62,313 nt of DNA, from the NCBI GenBank assembly GCA_028823485.1, contig JAPKBG010000012.1, forward strand, positions 1-62,313, written 5' to 3'. The notes beneath the pieces are model-generated. The model made no database searches. It saw only the letters and a list, made by a program, of their open reading frames with translations, and was not told the DNA's origin. Positions 16,975-27,400 of the stretch are shown here, in pieces. The DNA is from Methylophilaceae bacterium. Lineage in GTDB: Bacteria; Pseudomonadota; Gammaproteobacteria; Burkholderiales; Methylophilaceae. The position numbers and the translations under genes were made by a program. Every line of letters starts with the position of its first letter. Within the stretch, counting starts at the first letter, position 1.

Positions 16975-19128
16975 TTACTTAATAAACAACATTTCACGAT
17001 ATTTAGGCAGTGGCCAGTCACTGTCAGATACCAATGTTTCTAGTATATCTGCAGCAGCACGTACATCATCCATTAAGCCACGGACTTCGTCAGCTAAGAA
17101 CTTCATATTCTCTTCAATTGTCGCAAAGTCATGTTTTGCAATAGCAGTTTCAAGCACACCAACAGCCGTCATCATTGCATTGGCTGCGGCAGTCACCGCA
17201 TCAGCAGGAGATGGTGTTAATTTAGCGCTCACTGAACCTAGCTTAGACAAGTAAGTCACTGCGGCTGGGTAAATGATGGTTGTTGCCATTTCAACAGTTA
17301 GCTTAGCCTCAACTTCAAGTGCTAACACGTATTGCTCAGAATACACTTCAAAACGACTCTCTAATTCAGCTGGTGTTAATACGCCAGTGCTAGAGAATAA
17401 CTCAATCACTTCAGGTGCTTTAAATGCTGGCAATGCATCTGCAGTCGTTGGAATGTTTTTCAAACCACGCTCTTTAACAGCCATTTCATGCCACTCAGTA
17501 GAGTAGCCATCGCCGCCAAATATTGCATTACCGTGTAATTCCATCAACTCTTTTAACACAGAGAATACAGCTACCTGTGTTTTAGCACCGCCATCTAGCT
17601 CAGCTTTAAGTTTGTCAGCAATCCAGTTTAATGAATCAGCTAACATCGTGTTCATCGCCACTAAAGGACCAGAAACAGATTGTGATGAACCAACCGCACG
17701 GAACTCAAAACGGTTACCAGTAAACGCAAATGGTGATGTACGGTTACGATCACCTGGATCACGTGTAAAGTTTAGAATTTGTGATAAACCTAAGTCCATC
17801 TCGCCGCCGTCAGTTGGAGCATGTAATGTACCTGTTTTGATGTCATCAAATACTTTTTCTAATTGGTCACCTAAGTAAACAGATAGAATCGCAGGGGGCG
17901 CTTCATTCGCACCCAAACGATGGTCATTCGCAGCGGAAGCAATCACTGCACGTAATAAAGGACCATATTTATGCACACCACGAATCACCGCACCACAGAA
18001 TAATAAGAAGTTAAGGTTTTCGTTTGGTGTTTTACCCGGATCAAGCAAGTTACCTTGTGTTGAGTTACCAACAGACCAGTTAACGTGTTTACCTGAGCCA
18101 TTCACGCCTGCGAATGGTTTTTCATGTAATAAGCAAAGGAAGCCGTGCGCTTTTGCTGTATTTTTCATCACAGTCATTAATAACTGTTGATGGTCAGCCG
18201 CTACGTTAGCCGCTTCGTAATAAGGTGCAATCTCGAATTGGCCAGGAGCCACTTCGTTATGGTGTGTTTTAGCTGGAATACCAAGCTTATATAGCTTGTC
18301 TTCAAAATCTTGCATAAACACTTGAACACGCTCAGGAATCGCACCGAAGTAATGATCATCAAATTGCTGACCTTTAGGTGATGCAGCACCGAATAATGTA
18401 CGGCCGGTTAACAATAAGTCAGGACGTGCATTCGCGAATCTCTCATCAACCAAAAAGTATTCTTGCTCAGCGCCACAGCTAGAGTTCAAACGAGCGACTT
18501 TTTCTTCGCCCATTAAAGACAATACTTTTTGTCCCGCGTCATTCATTGCCGCGTTAGAGCGCAATAAAGGAATCTTTTTATCTAATGCTTCACCAGTCCA
18601 AGACATAAATACACTTGGAATCGTCAATACAGCACCGTTGGCTGTTTGCATGATATACGCAGGACTCGTAGGATCCCAAGCCGTATAACCACGAGCAGCA
18701 TTTGTCATACGAAGGCTACCGTTAGGGAATGATGAACCGTCTGGCTCACCTTTAATCAACAAGCTACCAGTAAACTCAGTAATAGAGCCACCGTCAGAGT
18801 TTGTAATGATAAAACCATCGTGCTTTTCAGCAGTCGCATTTGTCATTGGGTAGAAAATGTGTGAAAAGAACTTAGCGCCTTTAGTCATCGCCCAGTCTTT
18901 CATTGCCGCAGCAACCACATCAGCAGTCGCAGGATCTAATGCAGCACCTGTTTCTACTGTTTTCTTCATCGCTTTAAATGCAGATTTTGAAAGTGATTCT
19001 TCCATCTGCACTAAACCAAATACATCACTCGCCCAAATTTCCTTAAGAGGTGCTGTCATCCCTATATCAAAAGGCGCTGCCTTTGAAATTCTAGAAATCG
19101 CCTCTAGTCGTGACTCATTACCGCTCAT
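16975..19128 (-). CDS. glnN: Type III glutamine synthetase (GSIII)
   Basis: A 717-residue glutamine synthetase of the GSIII (GlnN) class, which makes glutamine from glutamate, ammonium and ATP. It is much longer than GSI/GSII. Class-typical stretches are visible: KGAKFFSHIFYPMTNATAEK near residue 80, the ammonium/ATP region THHNEVAPGQFEIAPYYE, the glutamate site GVNGSGKHVNWSVG, and NRTSPFAFTGNRFEFRAVGSS. Unlike GSI it lacks the usual adenylylation-tyrosine segment. It has no close partner genes. A sigma-54-like element lies about 100 bases upstream, suggesting nitrogen control. The family is common in Bacteroidetes and cyanobacteria and patchy in proteobacteria. Confidence 0.95.
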   Translation of the reverse strand: MSGNESRLEAISRISKAAPFDIGMTAPLKEIWASDVFGLVQMEESLSKSAFKAMKKTVETGAALDPATADVVAAAMKDWAMTKGAKFFSHIFYPMTNATAEKHDGFIITNSDGGSITEFTGSLLIKGEPDGSSFPNGSLRMTNAARGYTAWDPTSPAYIMQTANGAVLTIPSVFMSWTGEALDKKIPLLRSNAAMNDAGQKVLSLMGEEKVARLNSSCGAEQEYFLVDERFANARPDLLLTGRTLFGAASPKGQQFDDHYFGAIPERVQVFMQDFEDKLYKLGIPAKTHHNEVAPGQFEIAPYYEAANVAADHQQLLMTVMKNTAKAHGFLCLLHEKPFAGVNGSGKHVNWSVGNSTQGNLLDPGKTPNENLNFLLFCGAVIRGVHKYGPLLRAVIASAANDHRLGANEAPPAILSVYLGDQLEKVFDDIKTGTLHAPTDGGEMDLGLSQILNFTRDPGDRNRTSPFAFTGNRFEFRAVGSSQSVSGPLVAMNTMLADSLNWIADKLKAELDGGAKTQVAVFSVLKELMELHGNAIFGGDGYSTEWHEMAVKERGLKNIPTTADALPAFKAPEVIELFSSTGVLTPAELESRFEVYSEQYVLALEVEAKLTVEMATTIIYPAAVTYLSKLGSVSAKLTPSPADAVTAAANAMMTAVGVLETAIAKHDFATIEENMKFLADEVRGLMDDVRAAADILETLVSDSDWPLPKYREMLFIK

Positions 19129-19230
19129 TTATTTCCCCTATAACTATTTAATGGTAAAGATAGATTCTTTTTAGTTCTTATCAATGTTGCTATCAACATT
19201 CTCATTGAGAATCGATGCTTAAGTATTGTT

Positions 19231-19246
19231 AGCAATAATTGCACCA
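19231..19246 (-). promoter_or_regulatory. Possible sigma-54 promoter of the GSIII gene
   Basis: On the minus strand TGGTGCAATTATTGCT has GG and GC exactly 10 bases apart and matches the -24/-12 consensus (TGGCAC-N5-TTGCW) at the GG, the C and all of TTGCT. The -12 element is about 103 bases before the start codon. A small inverted repeat (CCAACCT 19244-19250, AGGTTGG 19261-19267) overlaps its upstream edge. No properly oriented NtrC site was recognised. Confidence 0.45.
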
Positions 19247-19414
19247 ACCTATCCAAATCAAGGTTGGAACGAGATTATAGCAAGGTAAGCGTTGTGTTGC
19301 AGTGCATTTAACTCAAAGCACCATAAGAGAATTGTCCGCGATCACGCATCATCATGGTGCATGGCGCACCAATATGAATAGCAATAGTAGAAAGCAACCC
19401 GTCTAGGAGAAATA

Positions 19415-19778
19415 ATGTCGATCAAACGCACTTTTATCTCATATGGAATATTAATGGCTGTAGGCGTCACGCTATAATCTTTTGCAATCAATAATAATGC
19501 GCCTTAAAATCAAGAGACACCTGCCAAAATAGCACTACATCCACTCGATAATAGAATCTCACTTGAACTCTCTCCCAGAAAAAGTGCGTCAACTCACTAA
19601 AATGCGATCACATTTCAAATCCATTCAGAGTATCGTCCGCTTAATTACTGAAGAACAATTTATCGAAGCTGCGACAATCGCTAAAACAAATTTAATTGGT
19701 GGTAGATTTAAGCAAAAATCATCTTCCTTCATAAACAATGATAGCTTTAAATTAATAGGGAGATTACCCTCTCATTGA
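19415..19778 (+). pseudogene. Decayed small exported protein gene
   Basis: AGGAGA (19405-19410) precedes an ATG at 19415 encoding MSIKRTFISYGILMAVGVTL, a signal-peptide-like start, which stops at TAA 19475-19477. Downstream, one frame reads DNRISLELSP (to about 19578) and the next frame continues EKVRQLTKMRSHFKSIQSIV…TEEQFIEAATIA, ending with TGA 19776-19778. The LELSPE…MRxHFxxxQxI…FxxAAxIA pattern resembles small periplasmic helical proteins, so the whole stretch reads best as one gene broken by a nonsense change or deletion and a frameshift. Exact family not recognised. Confidence 0.5.
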
Positions 19779-19785
19779 GGAGTAT

Positions 19786-20036
19786 ATGAACGTACTTAAA
19801 AGATCACTTACACGTATATTGCTATGTATACAAAAGAAATTGATAAGTGCTCTAGATACTTAATGGCATTAAGAAAAACTTTTGAATTTCCTGTTAACAG
19901 CACCTCTGTTATATTTATCGGAGAAACTCCGAAAGGTCAGCCGGTTCCAAATAAAATGAAAGTAATACCCATACTCCAATTCCGGTGGGTTAAAAAACAT
20001 TACTCAGAGCTTAAATACCATTTGTCTACGCTCTAG
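19786..20036 (+). pseudogene. Possible small broken gene, unidentified
   Basis: GAGGAG (19777-19782) precedes ATG 19786, giving MNVLKRSLTRILLCIQKKL and a stop after 25 codons. An overlapping frame is open from about 19824 to 20036 (…RKTFEFPVNSTSVIFIGETPKGQPVPN…). The ribosome site is good but neither reading is recognisable; a single frameshift could join them. The bases 20037-20134 that follow contain nothing I can identify. Confidence 0.25.
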
Positions 20037-20134
20037 CTCGTATGGCGTAATAGCTGAACGTCTTACGGGATGCTTGCTAAGCGACTTGGTGAATGGTTAG
20101 CCTGCGTAACGCGTTCCGCTTATTAGCACCCTAC

Positions 20135-20656
20135 TTAGCTTTGAGTCAAAAAATACCACTGCACCACAATCACAATCAACAAGATAAAACTAATTACTTG
20201 CCAAACGCGGCTAGGGTTTTGTTCGAGTAACGGCCGCCGTTTATAGCTTTGCATGAGTGTTGCATTAGGTTTTTGTAAGTCAGCCCAAAACTCAGAATAA
20301 GCATCATGGCGTTGGCGGTAGCTGGGGTGGCAGGCTTTTTCGATGGCAAGATCTAACCTTAGCGGTGAATCTGGGCGGTGTTCGCGTAGTTGTTGGTATT
20401 GCCATTCATTGACTGATTTCGCGCCGCGTCTATGCACTTTCTCCATGTGGTATGGCAGCTCTTGTTAGAGCATTTCATACACCATGACGCTTAGCGAGAA
20501 TAAGTCGCTTTGCATGATGTCTGTGCCTTCTACTATGGTTTCTGGTGTGATGTAGTTCACTGAGCCGACGGGTATATCTTCATTTATGGGCGAGCTGATT
20601 TCTGATAAACCACGTACCACATCTGTACCGAAATCTGAGAAAATCGCATGACTCCA
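20135..20656 (-). pseudogene. C-terminal remnant of a Ser/Thr protein kinase (kinase/phosphatase type)
   Basis: A single minus-strand frame runs from about 20656 to 20135. It has a kinase DFG motif (SDFGTDVVRGLSE, Asp codon at 20635-20633), a GSVNYITPE activation-loop end, DLFSLSVMVYEML, then one TAA (20467-20465), then QELPYHMEKVHRRGAKSVNEW… and a C-terminal membrane helix (VWQVISFILLIVIVVQWYF). The N-terminal lobe is gone: the frame begins next to the greB promoter region. The C-terminal layout (DL-PNP-like segment, RPLLEQNPSRVWQ, membrane helix) fits the bifunctional PP2C/kinase proteins that often accompany nitrate-assimilation genes. Confidence 0.75.
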
Positions 20657-20682
20657 TATTAAAGCATTAAAATACGGTCACA

Positions 20683-21150
20683 ATGAAATCAAAAATCATC
20701 ACCAGAGAAGGCTTTAAAAAGCTCAATGCAGAACTCGTGCACTTGTGGCAAGAGGTGCGCCCAGAAGTCACTAAGATGGTGGCATGGGCAGCTAGCTTGG
20801 GTGATCGCTCTGATAACGCAGACTATCAAACCAACAAACAAGCGTTACGTAAGCTTGATAAAAGAATCCGCTTTTTAGAAGTCACCCTCGGTGATATTCA
20901 AGTCGTTGATTACAACTCACAACAAGATGGAAAAGTCTTTTTTGGTGCGTGGGTTGAGCTAGAGAATAAAGCTGAGAAAATCTTGAAAATCAGAATCGTT
21001 GGGCCAGAAGAAATCTACAATACAAAGGGCTATGTTTCCATTGATTCTCCTATAGCACTTGCTTGTATTGGAAAATCTGTCGATGATGAAATTATCGTCA
21101 ATACACCTAATGAGAAACGTTATTGGACGATTACTGCTATTCGTTATTAA
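20683..21150 (+). CDS. greB: Transcription elongation factor GreB
   Basis: A 155-residue Gre factor that binds the RNA polymerase secondary channel and stimulates cleavage of backtracked transcripts. The N-terminal coiled coil carries the acidic tip GDRSDNADYQTNK, and the C-terminal FKBP-like domain ends with SPIALACIGKSVDDEI. The GreB rather than GreA type is indicated by LVHLWQEVRPEVTKMVAWAASLGDRSDNADY and VDYNSQQDGKVFFGAWVELE. It abuts the truncated kinase gene, whose decay may have brought in the present upstream region. Confidence 0.94.
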   Translation: MKSKIITREGFKKLNAELVHLWQEVRPEVTKMVAWAASLGDRSDNADYQTNKQALRKLDKRIRFLEVTLGDIQVVDYNSQQDGKVFFGAWVELENKAEKILKIRIVGPEEIYNTKGYVSIDSPIALACIGKSVDDEIIVNTPNEKRYWTITAIRY

Positions 21151-21174
21151 GCCCCGTTCTAATAACCAACGGGC
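21150..21174. terminator. Hairpin between convergent genes
   Basis: AGCCCCGTT (21150-21158) pairs with AACGGGCT (about 21168-21175) with one bulged C. It overlaps the ends of greB and of the minus-strand gene. There is no T run, so it is only a candidate terminator. Confidence 0.35.
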
Positions 21175-21617
21175 TAATAGCCATTAGGCGCTTGGCTGTC
21201 TAATACTTTGACGTCATAGACAAAATACTCGGTATCGCCAAAGCAGCTAGTCGGAATCCATTTATGTTGCTTATACAGCAAGCGCACACGCTTACCATTA
21301 CTCGCGTTAATTTTTGCATGAACAACAGCATTTTTAGCCGTAAAAAAGAATTTTTCTGCTTGCGTCCCTGGTACTGTAACCAACACCTGCTCACCTTCAT
21401 ACGTTTTACAAAAAAAGCCTTTTTGCGATATTTTTTGCACAAGTCCAACCCGCTCACCTGATGAGTAGACCCAATGCAGGGTAAAAAAAGTGTAAATAAC
21501 GAATAATATAAATGGAATAAGGATAATACTCAGCCATTTTAAATACATATTAATCGTTGCTAGCATGCTAGCGTCTCCAAACAGTCGGTTTATTTCAGTC
21601 ATTATCTTATAAAACAA
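21174..21617 (-). CDS. Membrane-anchored hypothetical protein
   Basis: A 147-residue protein with one membrane helix (about residues 26-50) followed by a periplasmic or cytoplasmic beta-rich domain: YSSGERVGLVQKISQKGFFCKTYEGEQVLVTVPG. The SxGERVGxxQKxSxKGxxCKTxEGE pattern recurs in a widespread family of unknown function. I cannot give a role. It is convergent with greB and divergent from the AddB-like gene, so it is transcribed alone. Several ATGs lie near the start; the first is used but a later one at residue 6 or 18 is possible. Confidence 0.65.
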   Translation of the reverse strand: MFYKIMTEINRLFGDASMLATINMYLKWLSIILIPFILFVIYTFFTLHWVYSSGERVGLVQKISQKGFFCKTYEGEQVLVTVPGTQAEKFFFTAKNAVVHAKINASNGKRVRLLYKQHKWIPTSCFGDTEYFVYDVKVLDSQAPNGY

Positions 21618-21684
21618 AATGCTGCGTGTATGTTTTGTAAGATTAAATTCTCGCGATTGATGCTGTGTCGTTTAGAATATTGCT

Positions 21685-24444
21685 ATGTCATTTCCAACAG
21701 CTTCAACCACTATCCTGTGCGCCACTAGCCGCCTTGCGCGTAGCCTGCACATGGCACAGCAACGTGCGCACATTGCCAGTGGTGAAACGCAGTGGGAAGC
21801 GCCGCATATCACGACGCTTTCTGAGTGGCTAAACAGTGTAGTTGAAACAGCGATCTTACTGGGTGAGATTGATGCGGATAGCGTGCCAACGAATGGTTTG
21901 AGCGCCACACAAGAAGGCTTGTTATGGGAGCAAAGCATACAGCAATCACTGAAAGATAATGACGCAGCGGATTTGTTTGATACGGCTGGGTTGGCGAGTG
22001 CCGCGATGGAGGCAAACCGTTTGCTGACTGAGTGGCGTTTGAATCTTAATCAAGAGGAAGCCACTGAAGAAACACAGCAATTTATGCAATGGCGCGAACA
22101 ATTTCAACAACTATGTAAACAGAGCAATGTATTAGAAGCTGTACGCTATGAAGCTTGGCAAATCACTTGTTTGCAAAAAGATGCAGGACAATTACCTAAT
22201 CAGGTTCAATTTGCAGGGTTTGACCGCATTCACCCAAATACGCAACGATTAATCGCCGTATTGGAAGCACGTAGTGTAACGGTGTGTACTTACCCGCTCA
22301 CACATTCAGCGCCACAACAGTTAGCGCATGTCAAGCTGAATGACCAAGAAGCTGAATGTCGTGCTGCGGTGGCTTGGGCGCAACATCAATTAGCGAAAAA
22401 TGCAGATGCCAAGCTCGCAATTGTAGTGCCAGAACTAGAAGCGTTACGCCCGACACTATCCGACTTATTAGACGACGTGTTTCACCCAGAAGCCGCCGCG
22501 CCTGCCAATGCAGAAATACTGCGCTGCTATGACTTTACTTTAGGGGTTTCACTGTCTAGCTTGCCAATCGTCAATACAGCATTAGATTTATTACGCTTTG
22601 CTTGGCAAAAACAAGCCATGTTGCAAGCGGACATTGCACAGCTATTACATAATGTGTATTGGTCTACAAGCATACTGGAAAGCGATGCCCGCGCCAAGCT
22701 GGATGCGCGTATGCGGCAGGATTGTCCACTAAGCCTCACTTCACACCGCTTTATCCGTTTTTTGCATTATGCTTGCGAAGGTGAACATGCTTTAGCTTTG
22801 CCTGACTTATTAGCCGATACCAAAGCACTCATGGGTTTCGCACAAGATAATAGCCGTTTTGCTAGCCCTGCTGAGTGGGCAGAAACCTTTGCAAACGCAC
22901 TTAAAGCAACGCATTGGCAAGGCGAGCGTAGTATTTCTAGCCACGAATATCAAGCTGTAAAATCTTTTAAAAAAGTGTTATTGCAACTCGCCAGCTTAAC
23001 GCCACTAGTGGGTAAAATCAGTCCAAATGAAGCCATTAAACGACTAACCAAATTATGCAAGAATCAGATATTCCAACCTGAGCGCAAGTCACAACCTGCC
23101 ATCCAAGTAATGGGTATGCTAGAAGCCAGCGCAGAGCCTTTAAATGCAATATGGGTCATGGGCATGAATGATCATGTATGGCCGCCAATTGCGCGCCACA
23201 ATGCCCTATTGCCTGCGCATATTCAACGTGATGCCAATACACCGAATGCCAGCAGCGAAGTACAAAGGGGATTTGCCTTGGCGATACATGAGCGCTTAAT
23301 CAAAAGTGCCGTGCAGGTGACTTTTTCAAGTGCTAAAAAAGGCGGCGAACGCGAGCTACGGGTGAGTCCTTTGATGCATGGCATTAGCAAACTTGAGTCA
23401 GCGCCTAACATTAGCCTCACCTTAGCAGAAACGTTAGCGCAAGCATCTACACGCGATTGGCAATGGCTAGATGACCACCAAGCGCCGCACGTTAAAGATG
23501 GCGAACATGTCGGCGGCGGCACAGGGTTACTGAAAGCGCAGGCGATTTGCCCTGCTTGGGCGTTTTACCAGTATCGCTTAAATGCGAGAAATCTCGGTGA
23601 GCCAGTCAATGGTTTGGATGTGATGGAGCGCGGCAGCTTGGTGCATGAAGTCTTAGCCCAATTTTGGGATGGTCGCAGCCAAGAAGCTTGGCAAGATACG
23701 ATTCCTGATACGTTAAAAACCGAGTTATTAGCCATCGCAGAAAATGTACTCACCGCGTTTAATACTGAACGGAATGGTGTTTTTTCTGACACGTTTTTAA
23801 GCTTAGAAGCGGCTCGCTTAAGTAAGTTGGTTTTTGCATGGCTGATAGAAGTTGAAATGCTACGTCCGCAAGGCTTTAGCGTGCAAGCTTGTGAACGTGA
23901 ATGCAATATTGATATTGAAGGTATTAGCATCAAACTCATTATTGATCGTATTGATCAGTTAGACGATGGTAGGCTGGTCGTCATTGATTACAAAACGGGC
24001 CGCCAGTTGGATTATAAAAACTGGGCACAGCCTAATATTACTGAACCGCAATTACCGATTTATGCGGCCTTTATTTTAAAAGGTGCGAGCGAGTTTGAAA
24101 ACAGCGAGGTTGGCGCAGTCTGTTACGCCAAAGTACGCCTTGCTGATAATGCCTTTGTTGGTATTGCGGCGGCGAAAGAGCTGGTACAAGGTGCAACGGT
24201 ATTTGATGACCACTATGGTAAAAGGGCCTTTGATGAAGTCAATTTTCCCGATTGGAAAAGCATCATTCAGCATTGGAAAAGCAGCATTACGACCACCGCG
24301 ATTAGTTTGAAAAGTGGTGATGCAGCGGTCGCATTTGAAAACGAAAATCAGCTGACTTTTTGTGATGTAACCCCATTGCTGCGCATACCTGAACGCCAAT
24401 TGCAATTTGAGCGTCAACATAATAATTTGGAACAACTGCAATGA
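21685..24444 (+). CDS. AddB-like nuclease subunit (PD-(D/E)XK, betaproteobacterial 'probable DNA repair protein')
   Basis: A 919-residue protein with the layout of AddB: a degenerate helicase-like N-terminal part (no Walker A; starts TILCATSRLARSLHMAQQ) and a C-terminal RecB-type nuclease domain. The nuclease motif is visible as IIDRIDQLDDGRLVVIDYKTG near residues 753-773, followed by a QLPIYAAF motif. It overlaps the AddA-like helicase gene by 4 bases (ATGA), so the two form a translationally coupled pair expected to process double-strand breaks for RecA, replacing RecBCD. The set of Fe-S cysteines known in Bacillus AddB is not obvious here. Confidence 0.88.
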   Translation: MSFPTASTTILCATSRLARSLHMAQQRAHIASGETQWEAPHITTLSEWLNSVVETAILLGEIDADSVPTNGLSATQEGLLWEQSIQQSLKDNDAADLFDTAGLASAAMEANRLLTEWRLNLNQEEATEETQQFMQWREQFQQLCKQSNVLEAVRYEAWQITCLQKDAGQLPNQVQFAGFDRIHPNTQRLIAVLEARSVTVCTYPLTHSAPQQLAHVKLNDQEAECRAAVAWAQHQLAKNADAKLAIVVPELEALRPTLSDLLDDVFHPEAAAPANAEILRCYDFTLGVSLSSLPIVNTALDLLRFAWQKQAMLQADIAQLLHNVYWSTSILESDARAKLDARMRQDCPLSLTSHRFIRFLHYACEGEHALALPDLLADTKALMGFAQDNSRFASPAEWAETFANALKATHWQGERSISSHEYQAVKSFKKVLLQLASLTPLVGKISPNEAIKRLTKLCKNQIFQPERKSQPAIQVMGMLEASAEPLNAIWVMGMNDHVWPPIARHNALLPAHIQRDANTPNASSEVQRGFALAIHERLIKSAVQVTFSSAKKGGERELRVSPLMHGISKLESAPNISLTLAETLAQASTRDWQWLDDHQAPHVKDGEHVGGGTGLLKAQAICPAWAFYQYRLNARNLGEPVNGLDVMERGSLVHEVLAQFWDGRSQEAWQDTIPDTLKTELLAIAENVLTAFNTERNGVFSDTFLSLEAARLSKLVFAWLIEVEMLRPQGFSVQACERECNIDIEGISIKLIIDRIDQLDDGRLVVIDYKTGRQLDYKNWAQPNITEPQLPIYAAFILKGASEFENSEVGAVCYAKVRLADNAFVGIAAAKELVQGATVFDDHYGKRAFDEVNFPDWKSIIQHWKSSITTTAISLKSGDAAVAFENENQLTFCDVTPLLRIPERQLQFERQHNNLEQLQ

Positions 24445-27400
24445 GTAATGATGCAACATTAGATATTTTATTGCATGAAGATAGCTTAAGTCGTGAGCAG
24501 GCATTAGCACATGACTCATTTATTGTCGAAGCACCAGCTGGTGCGGGTAAAACGGAACTGCTGACGCAGCGTTTTTTAATGCTATTAGAAACGGTAGAAT
24601 CGCCAGAAGAAATCATCGCCATTACCTTTACCAATAAAGCCGCCTCAGAAATGAAGGCACGGATTATGGATAGCTTAGTCATGGCAGCGGCTGATGAACT
24701 GCCAGTACAACCACATCAGAAAATCACGTTTGCATTAGGCAAAACCGTTTTAGCACGTTCGGCTGAACTGGGCTGGAATCTGCTTGATACACCATCACGT
24801 TTACGTATTTATACCATTGATTCATTGAGTGCAAATTTAGCAAGGCAAATGCCATTACTAAGCCGTTTTGGTACGCAACCTGGCGTACGCGATGACCCAA
24901 GACCGTATTATGAAGAAGCCGCGATGCGGGCAATTGAGCACCTTGAACATGAAGATTACGGTCAGATTGTTCATGATGCATTGCAGTACTTTGATAATGA
25001 TACTTACAAGCTGACACAACTCTTGTCCGAAATGCTAGCAAAGCGCGATCAATGGTTGCCATATTCGCAAAGTGCACATACGGCACAAGATGCTGAGGCA
25101 GCCCTAGCCAGTATGATTAATGGCGATATTCAAGTAGCAGCTGAGGTGTTTTCTGTACGTTACCAACAAGCACTCATGCCGATTGCACGCTTTGCAGCGA
25201 GTAACTTAGAAGCTAACCACCCTATTGCCCAGCTGCTCGACTGGAGTAGTGAAATTGGCGCTGAAACACACAATTTAGCCGGGTGGCAGGCGGTGACAGA
25301 GCTAGTGCTAACAGCCGGTGGCACACTGCGGAAACGTTTAGATAAAAACATTGGATTCCCTGCCACATCTGAGGCTAAATTACATAAAGCTGCCTTATTA
25401 GAAATCATTGCGTCGCTGCACCAAACCAGTGGCGCAGAAACAGCGCTTGCACGTTTACGTACTTTGCCAAGTCTGCAGCAGGATGAAAACACATGGAAAA
25501 TGATTGCGACACTTGCACAGCTACTGCATATTGCCGTTGGTGAATTATGGTTGGTGTTTCAAGCTAATGGCGAGGTGGATTTTGTTGAAATATCACAACG
25601 CTCATTATTAGCACTAGAAGACGCTGAAGGTAGCACTACCGACTTAGCATTAAAGTTGGATTATAGCATTCAGCATTTATTAGTGGATGAGTTTCAAGAT
25701 ACCAGCCCTTCACAAATTAAGCTTATTCAAGCGCTCACCCGAGGTTGGCAAGCAGACGATGGCCGTACTTTATTCTGTGTTGGCGATCCGATGCAGTCTA
25801 TCTATCGCTTTCGTAAAGCCAATGTTGGTTTGTTCCTAGGTGCAGCACAAAAAGGCATAGGCCAAATAAAGCTTAAGTCATTGAAATTATGGCGTAATAA
25901 CCGTTCACAGCCCTCCGTGGTGGAATGGGTGAATACAGCCTTTGATAAGGTATTTCCTGATCAAGATAGCATTAGCCGCGGCGCGATTCATTACCGTCAA
26001 TTTGTGGCGACTAAAGACAGTGAATCCGTAGCTGGTGTGACAGTGCATGCGATGTTTGATGAAAAGCCAAGTAGCAATACTGACGATGATGAAGAGCCAA
26101 TCTTAGCAACTGATATTCGCCAGTTAGAGGCGGATACCATTATTGAGATTATTCAACAAACCCGAGCGCATAAACCCGAAGCAAAGATTGCCGTATTGGT
26201 ACGGGCGCGTAGCCATTTAACAGCTTTGGTGACTGAAATCCGCCGTAACCACCCTACCCTGAGTTTCCAAGCGGTAGAGATTGAAGAGCTCGTTAACCGT
26301 CAAATTGTGCAGGATTTACTCTCTTTGAGTTATGCACTACACCAACGTGCCGATCGCGTGAATTGGTTAGCCGTGTTACGTGCGCCTTGGTGTGGCCTGA
26401 CCTTGGCTGATTTGCACGCCTTAGTCTCGAGCGACAAGGGCAGCACCATCATGCAGCTTATACACAATGAAGCGCGCTTAACCTCATTGAGTGCAGATGG
26501 TCAGCAGCGTGTATTACATGTACGTGATGTGCTGAGCCAAGCGTTACAGCATCAAGGTCGCTCCTCTGTCAGCCGATGGCTGCATGGTGCTTGGTTGATG
26601 TTAGGTGGTGCTGATTGCTTATGGGATGCGGGTGATGTGCGCGATGTACAAGCTTTCTTTGCTCTCGTTCAACAGCTAGAAGCGGCAGGTCAATTTTCAC
26701 CACAACAATTAGCGGTAGAAGTTGAAAAACTCTATGCAGCACCTGATGCCAAAGCGGATGACAGCCTACAATTTATGACGATTCATAAATCCAAAGGCTT
26801 GGAATTTGATACCGTCATTCTCCCAGGTTTAGACCGCAAAACAGGCGGCAACGATCAGCCATTATTACTATGGGAAGAAGTATCACCAGATGATGCAGCG
26901 CATGAAGTAGACGTTGTGAATTTAGTCGTAGCGCCTTACATTCCTAAAGGCGCAAACGCTCAAGCAGCCAACGCAATCACCCCTTATGATTATTTGAAAA
27001 TACTAGAGAAAGAACGTGCTGTATTTGAAGACGCACGTGTGCTTTACGTCGCGGCAACCCGCGCTGAACGATGTTTGCATTTATTAGGTGCGGCAAAAGT
27101 AAATAACAAAGGTGAGATTAAAGCGCCTAAAAATACATTTTTAGACATGTTATGGCCGATTGTGTATGACCATTTTAATGAAGCGCATGCGATCAAACCA
27201 CCAACTGACATCACAACTAATGTCACCGCTAATATAGACTCAACAGTCACATTAGAAAATTTCAAACCGCAATTGATTCGTTTGAACCAAGTTGCTTCGC
27301 CTAATTTTTTTACGAAAACAAAAATAATCGAAAGTGACAATAACAATAAAAAAGAAGACAATAGCAACACGCTGGATGCAGATGTCGGCATCTTAACGCA

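Noticed and set aside
19355-19371. Palindrome TGGTGC-ATGGC-GCACCA as an NtrC site
   Set aside because: NtrC sites read GCACC…GGTGC; here the half-sites are the other way round, so it is not called, only mentioned as a curiosity.
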